DNA from: Timema cristinae
Taxonomy: Eukaryota; Arthropoda; Insecta; Phasmatodea; Timematidae
NCBI GenBank assembly: GCA_039000515.1
Contig: JBCFYV010011172.1
Location: 71,187,941-71,251,940 of the forward strand
DNA: 64,000 nucleotides
Direction of reading: 5' to 3'
Of this stretch, positions 58,376 through 64,000 are shown in pieces. A program made the translations under genes and the position numbers. The notes under the pieces are model-generated. The model worked only from the letters and a program-made list of their open reading frames with translations, was not told the DNA's origin and ran no database searches. The stretch's first letter is position 1. Each line of letters starts with the position of its first letter.

Positions 58376-58465
58376 TCTATCCCAAACCTAACTATAATTT
58401 CAGGTTGGCTTCCTTCACTTTCACTTACGTTTCATTATTGTAAAGTGTTTCTCCACTGTTTTATT
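58376..58465. repeat. Fragment of the palindromic-MITE family
   Basis: ggttggcttccttcact followed by gtaaagtgtttctccactg matches 40010-40080. Confidence 0.55.
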
Positions 58466-58563
58466 TAAAAAAAAAAGTATATAAATCTATATATTACATT
58501 AAATAGTAAATTAATTAATTAAATCCTAACAATCCTTTTCAAACAACTATGGCATTTTTTATT

Positions 58564-58845
58564 TTTTGGTGGTCTAGGGGTAAGGTGTCAGACTTCTGTG
58601 CTGGCGGCCGGGGTTCAATCCTCGGTCCCGGCACAGATTTATCTGATTACCAAACCCTTCCTTCACCTCTGACAAGACTTCTTGTGAATGTGGGGAATGC
58701 CAGGTCTCCACCGTGGTTCGGATCCCACGTTAAACTGTAGGTCCTTCATTTCATCTCACAATCACCCTACCATTACACATTAGCGTAAGTGCGTATAACC
58801 CGAACGGGTAGTAAGACGCGGTGCTAATAATAATAATAATAATAT
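58564..58845 (+). repeat. SINE family B, full length
   Basis: A box in ggtggtctaggggtaagg, B box in ggggttcaatcctcgg, full body and shared tail to (ata)n. An imperfect T-rich duplication is possible on both sides. Confidence 0.88.
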
Positions 58846-58969
58846 AATATTTTTTTGTACCTGGTGACTTCCATATAGAGTGCATAGCTTTATAATCGGA
58901 TAGCTCTAAAAAAATCCTATTGAAACTATGAAAAATGTAATTTGATTTTGAATCTTTGAATTTCTTTTT

Positions 58970-59320
58970 AAGAAAAACCTCTTTTCACTTTATGAGGTAA
59001 TTATATTATATTTGGAAGAAGGTATAAGAAAGGTTCCGTTTATATGTTTCTATCCACCTTTCCTATACCTTCTTCCAAATTTTTGAATTTATAACACCAT
59101 TCAGTATTTGGAGGACTCATTCCTAGTTTTGAGAGGTATGGCTTTAATATATTAGTATAGTTTATTTTCTTGAAATTAATATTTGTTTTTTCATCCCATT
59201 TCTTTTTTGGTAAAAAATTTGGCACTGAATACCTAATTTATGAAAATATATTTTATAAGTAAAACCTCTTTTCACTTTATGATGTAATTGTATTATATTT
59301 TTTCCAAATATAATACAATT
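58970..59320. repeat. Nested hairpins and a direct repeat
   Basis: tttggaagaaggtataag (about 59010) pairs with ctataccttcttccaaa (about 59065). gtaattgtattatatt pairs with aatataatacaattg (about 59285-59322). The phrase aacctcttttcactttatg occurs twice (about 58975 and 59263). This may be a MITE or two copies of one. Confidence 0.6.
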
Positions 59321-59976
59321 GACTTAAGAAAATAGCTATATTTTGTATTTTGCTGGTAACACAAACTTTTAGACGTTCCCACCCAACGTTACTATATAGA
59401 GGTTGCCTCGTTCGCTCACGCATCGGTTTGCGCACTACGTCACTCGTAGCCCGTTTGCCGCTACAGTCCGCATAGTAGGTAGACTATTTATTGTGTATTG
59501 TACTGCCAGTTTATATGCGTGATGTTCGATGTTTTCATGAAATAGTCTCGTAATTATCAGTAATTTTCACAAATATTATATAGTTAATGTTTGGTTATTA
59601 ATTTGTATTTGAGTCGTGTAAATGTGTGCACCAGCAAGTGTGTATTTTTCTATGGCATGAATTTTATTATTTTTTGAATGGTTTTAATGAAATTTATAAA
59701 TATTACGAGCTATACATGGTAGCGCACAGGAAGGTATCTAGTTTGGAAATAAAATAACTTTCTTTTGAAAACTCAAACCATTTATTTACTAACCATATTA
59801 AATATAGCTCAGTCTTGGATTATGAAAATGGATATTCAATTTGTTTTAAAAATAATCTCTTCAAGGTATCTACTTTTTTTTCTATACACTGTTGTAGTCG
59901 TTGAACAAAACTGTTCATTGCTTTTTTTTTAATTGCTGGTGTGAAACAAAACTTTCTTTCAGCCTCAACTTGAACA
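59321..59976 (+). promoter_or_regulatory. CpG-rich patch with TATA-like box (possible promoter)
   Basis: actatataga near 59391 is followed by ~80 bp rich in CpG (59408-59475) in otherwise AT-rich DNA. A promoter is possible, but no downstream coding exon was found. The rest of the stretch shows nothing. Confidence 0.2.
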
Positions 59977-60157
59977 TTATTATTAGCACCACGTCTTACT
60001 ACCCGTTTGGGTTATACGCACTTACGCTAATGTATAATGGTAAGGTGATTGTGAGATGAAATGGAGGACCTACAGTTTAACGTGGAATTCGAACCACGGT
60101 GGAGGCCTGGCATTCCCCACATTCACAAGATGTCTTGTCAGAGGTGAAGGAAGGGTT
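59977..60157 (-). repeat. SINE family B (minus), 5'-truncated
   Basis: Tail complement (gcaccacgtcttactaccc) and body (cgaaccacggtggaggcctg, ccccacattcacaagatg), ending at aaggaagggtttgg. Confidence 0.85.
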
Positions 60158-60905
60158 TGGTAGATAGAAAAGGATGTCACATCCCGCGTCGCATCAGTGG
60201 AGAAGGGCGTGGTCATAGAGCTATTGGCAATGGTCCCCTAAATTTAAGGTCGACCCCAAGAGAGTGTTTATTGTTGGGTGCAACCTCGTTGGCGATAGTG
60301 AGTCTGAACCTTAACGAGGAAATTCGTTCAGTCGCCAGATGAAAATTGGAAGATTAACACTCCCCCTCGTAAGGTAGACCAGGACAAATAAGGGACCTCT
60401 CGGTCAGGGATAAACTGCTTGGAAGACAACGAGGCTCCCCATTAAACCCATAGGCCTTCATGAGTTTACCATGATCACATCTGCCATACCTGATAATTCC
60501 TAATATAGATGAGAGTTATCCAAACCCCGGAAAATGGGTTCCTAGGGTCACTATAATAGTTAACAAAACAAATATTGTTCAATAAGCCAGAAGGGCTTAC
60601 ACAAAAAAAAAATCTGACTATATACAAAATTATTCCTTATCTCAATGTTAAATTCACACATTATTTTGGTTAAAATATTTCCAATTAAATGTTCGGTTAA
60701 GCCTTAATCTTAATTTCATTAGACAATAGATTCCAGTTATAAGCATGAATGGAATGTGTGAAGCATATAATTATTGAAATAGTGAAAATATAAGTCTAGA
60801 CCTTAATAGGTTAGTTTAAAAATAAATAGTAAACTACTTTACAAATTTATTACGGAAAACAATTTATTGACTTGACACATACTTCAGAAAATATAAACAT
60901 TGGGA
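60158..60905. other. Unclassified sequence, more GC-balanced than surroundings
   Basis: No recognised domain. A 61-codon plus frame (60157-60342) has no identifiable content. It could belong to an uncharacterised repeat together with the next feature. Confidence 0.3.
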
Positions 60906-60909
60906 GCTG

Positions 60910-61570
60910 CGAGTGGCCACTGCAAAAAAAATTAATTAATGTGCACATCTCAACTAAACCTAACGCTACTCTACAATAGGCACAACAGTCACTGTCTAAA
61001 AGAGTGCCATCTAAAGTCCATATTCAAATACCATCGTCTTTGCGAGAAAAAAAAAGAACACAAATATAGCACTTAGCGGTCTATGCGAGTCCTGCGCGTA
61101 ACCATACACTTCACGTTGAACTTCAGGGGTGTCCAGTTAGTCGGCCACTCGTGAGTGCCTCTCGTCACTAGCCTCGGGTATGCAACCAGTGAAGTAGTAC
61201 CGCTGATGTGGTCAGTGGTTGACCGTACCCAGTCCAAGAACCAAACCCTACAAACCCCATAAATATGTAGAATGGGTCCAACCAAAAATATAACCTCTCT
61301 TTACAAATATCAAAACAATTTAACCGTAACTTCAGAAGTTATAAATACCACTAACATTCTAAGACCCCCAACATTATAGGACTCAAAATTCTAAGTTACT
61401 GCTCCAAAACTGTCTGTCTGGTAATATGAGTACCCTAATAACAAGCTTATGTATATAACATAAATATATCATTTACATAACTATAACCTCTCACTGCATA
61501 CAATAACATGTACATAAAATGTTCTGACTCTTTATGTATTTATCATACCAGTAGTGCCATTAGACAAAAA
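60910..61570. repeat. Direct repeat, copy 1
   Basis: It begins ccactgcaaaaaaaattaat and runs through agtcactgtctaaaag and gtagtaccgctgatgtgg to atttatcatacc. The same order recurs ~990 bp later. It may be an LTR, a satellite unit or a local duplication. Confidence 0.75.
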
Positions 61571-61904
61571 TCATAAGTGATCAATCTCGCTAGTTGAAAT
61601 AGATAGTACATAAGCTAAGGATTAATTAATACGAATGGGTCTACCTTAACCCTGCCACAAAACTTCGTTCCCCAAATCCTCCCAACGGAGACAGAGGGTC
61701 TTTCACACCCAGGCGTTCAAGTTCAACACACGTACACATCCGAGTCCGTACCGCGGAAAACTGACTCAAACTCTTCTCATATAACTCAACCACAGTTCAC
61801 CGTTCAAGTTCGCTTGTAAGCCACGGATAGTTCATAGCGCTGTTGAGTGTACTGTAGCGCCACGTGGCGTAAGTAGGCACCATTAACGTCCACGCACCCC
61901 CGGA
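61571..61904. other. Spacer between direct repeats
   Basis: Unique sequence; no polypurine tract or primer-binding site that would mark an LTR element was recognised. Confidence 0.35.
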
Positions 61905-62562
61905 CGTGTCCACTGCAAAAAAATTAATTAATGTGAAAAACTCAACTAAACCCAAGCCATCTTCAAAAGGCACAACAGTCACTGTCTAAAAGAGTGCCAT
62001 TAAAGTCCCATATTCAAATACCATCGTTTTGCGAGGGAAAAAAAAAGGAAAACAAATATAGAATTGGGTTTTGCGAGTCCTGGCGTTTAAAAACCCTACA
62101 CTTCAAGTTGAACTTCCGGGGGGTCCAGTTAGTCGGCCACTCGTGGTGCCCCTCGTCACTAGCCCGGTATGCAACCCGTGAAGTAGTACCGCTGATGTGG
62201 TCAGTGGTTGACCCCTACCCGTCCAAGAACCAAACCCTCAAACCCCCTAAAAAATGTAGAATGGGTCCCAAACCCAAAAAAATAACCTCTCTTTACAAAT
62301 ATTTAAAACAATTTAACCCAAATTAAGAAAAATTATAAATTTCCCCTAACATTCTAAGACCCCCCAAAATTATAGGACTCAAAATTCTAAGTTACTGTCC
62401 AAAATTTTTGTTGGGGGGTATGAGTAACCCCAATAACAAGGGTTTTGTATAAAAAAATAAATATATCTTTACATAAATATAACCTTCACCCGCTCAATAA
62501 CCCCTGTACATAAAAAATTTTGATCTTTATGTATTTATCATACCGTTTTGCCCTTAGCAAAA
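61905..62562. repeat. Direct repeat, copy 2, degraded toward the gap
   Basis: Same order as 60910-61570, with many small differences that lengthen runs of C, G, A or T (for example ttccggggggtcc, tttttgttgggggg). The density of changes rises toward the N run. This pattern suggests low-quality contig-end sequence more than natural divergence. Confidence 0.75.
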
Positions 62563-62662
62563 NNNNNNNNNNNNNNNNNNNNNNNNNNNNNNNNNNNNNN
62601 NNNNNNNNNNNNNNNNNNNNNNNNNNNNNNNNNNNNNNNNNNNNNNNNNNNNNNNNNNNNNN
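62563..62662. other. Assembly gap (100 N)
   Basis: Exactly 100 N, a default scaffold spacer. Confidence 0.99.
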
Positions 62663-64000
62663 AGCACATACTATAAAATATATTGGAAGCGTGATTGAGG
62701 AGAAAGGTGACAGTAGAAAGAATTTAATGAAAAGAGAACAGAATGGAGAGTTGTTCTATAGACGTGTAAGATACCTGCTAAGGAGAAGAGAAGTGCCCTT
62801 GAAATGTAAGGAAGTCTTGTATAGTACGTACTTTGTACCCATTGTCACACATGCAGCAGAAACATGGACATTGAATGTAAGCGAGACTAGGAAAGTGAAG
62901 GCCATGGGAATCAAATTTGTGAGGAGCATATTAGTTGTCACAAGGAGAAACAAGATTAGGAATGAAGTTGTCTGGGACATACAGGGGGGTACAGGAAGTT
63001 AATGATATAGTAAAGTAAGTAAGTAAGTAGTGAGGATGGAAAAAGAGAGGATGCCAAAGGAAATGAAGCATGTAGGAAAAAGACCACAAGGGAGGCCAAG
63101 AAAGAGATGGGAGGAGCAGATAAAATAAAGTGTACAGGTGATAGGAAGATGGAAGCATTTTACTAAACTGACTCTGTCACTGGAAACAGTTGATGACGAT
63201 GATGGTTTTAAATTATGAATTAAACTTTTAATATATACTAGAGATAAGCTACTCAAATCTTTGAGTCCTGACAAGTATTCGAAATTCGATGATTCGGTGT
63301 TTTACTGGATTCGATGGTCGAATCTTTCACCTCATAAACAAAGCATAATATTGTGAATTCAAAAATTACTTAGTTAGGCCTATTTGAAAAGCACAACTTA
63401 GGCCATACTCTTTATTTTGTCAGAAAAAAAAAGAGATTAGCATGAATAAAATCATTTAAAAAAAATTGTTAGGTGAGGAAAATCTTACGTGCCTAGTACC
63501 CTACACTCCCACCTACATAGGAAACTTGGACTTGACCGTTTCGACAAATGCTTACTTCTAAGACTTTCAACCAACGAACAATCTTGTAAATATTTTAATG
63601 AACACATTAAAACTCTTCAAAAACTGAAAATCAAACCTAGCATTACAAATAAACTTGAAATAAATAAAACAAATTATGGCTTTTTTTTTAACAGAAATAA
63701 TAACAAATTACACATTATACAAAGTCAGCCCCCATGAGGTGTATTATGTTTACTCGCCAGAGTAATGATTAAAATAAAGATACTGTTGATTCTTACTACC
63801 CAACTGGTTTTAATTATCTAAAACTATGCAAATAACCCCAATTTATTGCATATGATACTTAAGTTAGACATTTCGTTGGGTTTCATGAAAAATAAATACG
63901 GTCAACAGTCAGACACCGATAAAACTGTTTAATTATGCCTACCGGCCTACGTATTGTATATCGATTGTTTGTTTAAAATTGATTCATGTAATGTGAACCC
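62663..64000. repeat. Right copy of the inverted duplication
   Basis: Reverse complement of 48124-49461, starting right after the gap and running off the window. It holds the same LINE 3' end on the plus strand (KYIGSVIEEKGDSRKN, GRPRKRWEEQIK) and the same downstream flank, so it is not an independent LINE insertion. Confidence 0.95.

Noticed and set aside
61994..62326. 110-codon plus frame in the second direct repeat
   Set aside because: Not open in the cleaner first copy. It arises from base errors near the gap.
60910..62562. Pair of LTRs
   Set aside because: Only 335 bp separates the copies, and no primer-binding site, polypurine tract or target duplication was seen. Duplication or assembly error is simpler, though not excluded.

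Overview
The window is eukaryotic, AT-rich nuclear DNA and almost certainly from an arthropod, probably an insect. The clues are an R1-clade non-LTR retrotransposon, tRNA-derived SINEs with intact-looking A and B boxes, several hAT DNA transposons, a decayed Polinton/Maverick of the type seen in insect genomes, and two assembly gaps of exactly 100 N. I cannot name the species. No complete host gene was found. The only host-gene candidates are a two-exon model at 46.2-46.6 kb, a possible terminal exon at 28.1-28.5 kb and a weak first-exon start at 19.95 kb.

Layout. 0-11.7 kb is AT-rich sequence with SINE copies, a tandem array of ~110 bp monomers (2.9-4.7 kb) split by a DNA transposon, and a 481 bp hAT MITE with perfect target-site duplications (TSDs). 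11.7-14.4 kb is a full-length hAT element with terminal inverted repeats (TIRs), an 8 bp TSD and a broken transposase gene; a second hAT transposase relic of ZMYM1-like type follows. 20.6-21.2 kb is a GC-rich 53 bp minisatellite. 22.0-27.4 kb is a decayed Polinton. On the minus strand it has a PLA2-like gene, an adenain-like protease and a further linked gene. On the plus strand it has a packaging ATPase, a coiled-coil protein and a DDE integrase. It was later hit by a (TA)n expansion inside the protease and a 394 bp hAT MITE inside the ATPase. 28-36 kb is mostly AT-rich and empty, apart from a SINE and a hAT relic.

36.6-39.05 kb is a dead LINE on the minus strand. 39-47 kb holds SINEs, palindromic MITEs, a poly-G tract, a ~540 bp near-perfect palindrome and the first gap. 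48.9-57.5 kb is a second LINE (minus strand) split by a 6.0 kb R1-clade element (plus strand) with a 9 bp TSD. The ORF1 of this R1-like element contains a decayed stretch resembling the cellular DUF4804 family, and its ORF1 and ORF2 meet at a TAATG stop-start. 48.12-49.46 kb reappears almost identically in inverted orientation at 62.66-64.0 kb just after the second gap. 60.9-61.57 kb is repeated at 61.9-62.56 kb, where the second copy looks degraded up to the gap.

Together the window records layered insertions: a LINE hit by R1, a tandem array hit by a DNA transposon, a Polinton hit by a hAT MITE, and a palindromic MITE hit by a SINE. Two SINE families with different tRNA-like heads share one 3' tail containing a small stem-loop.
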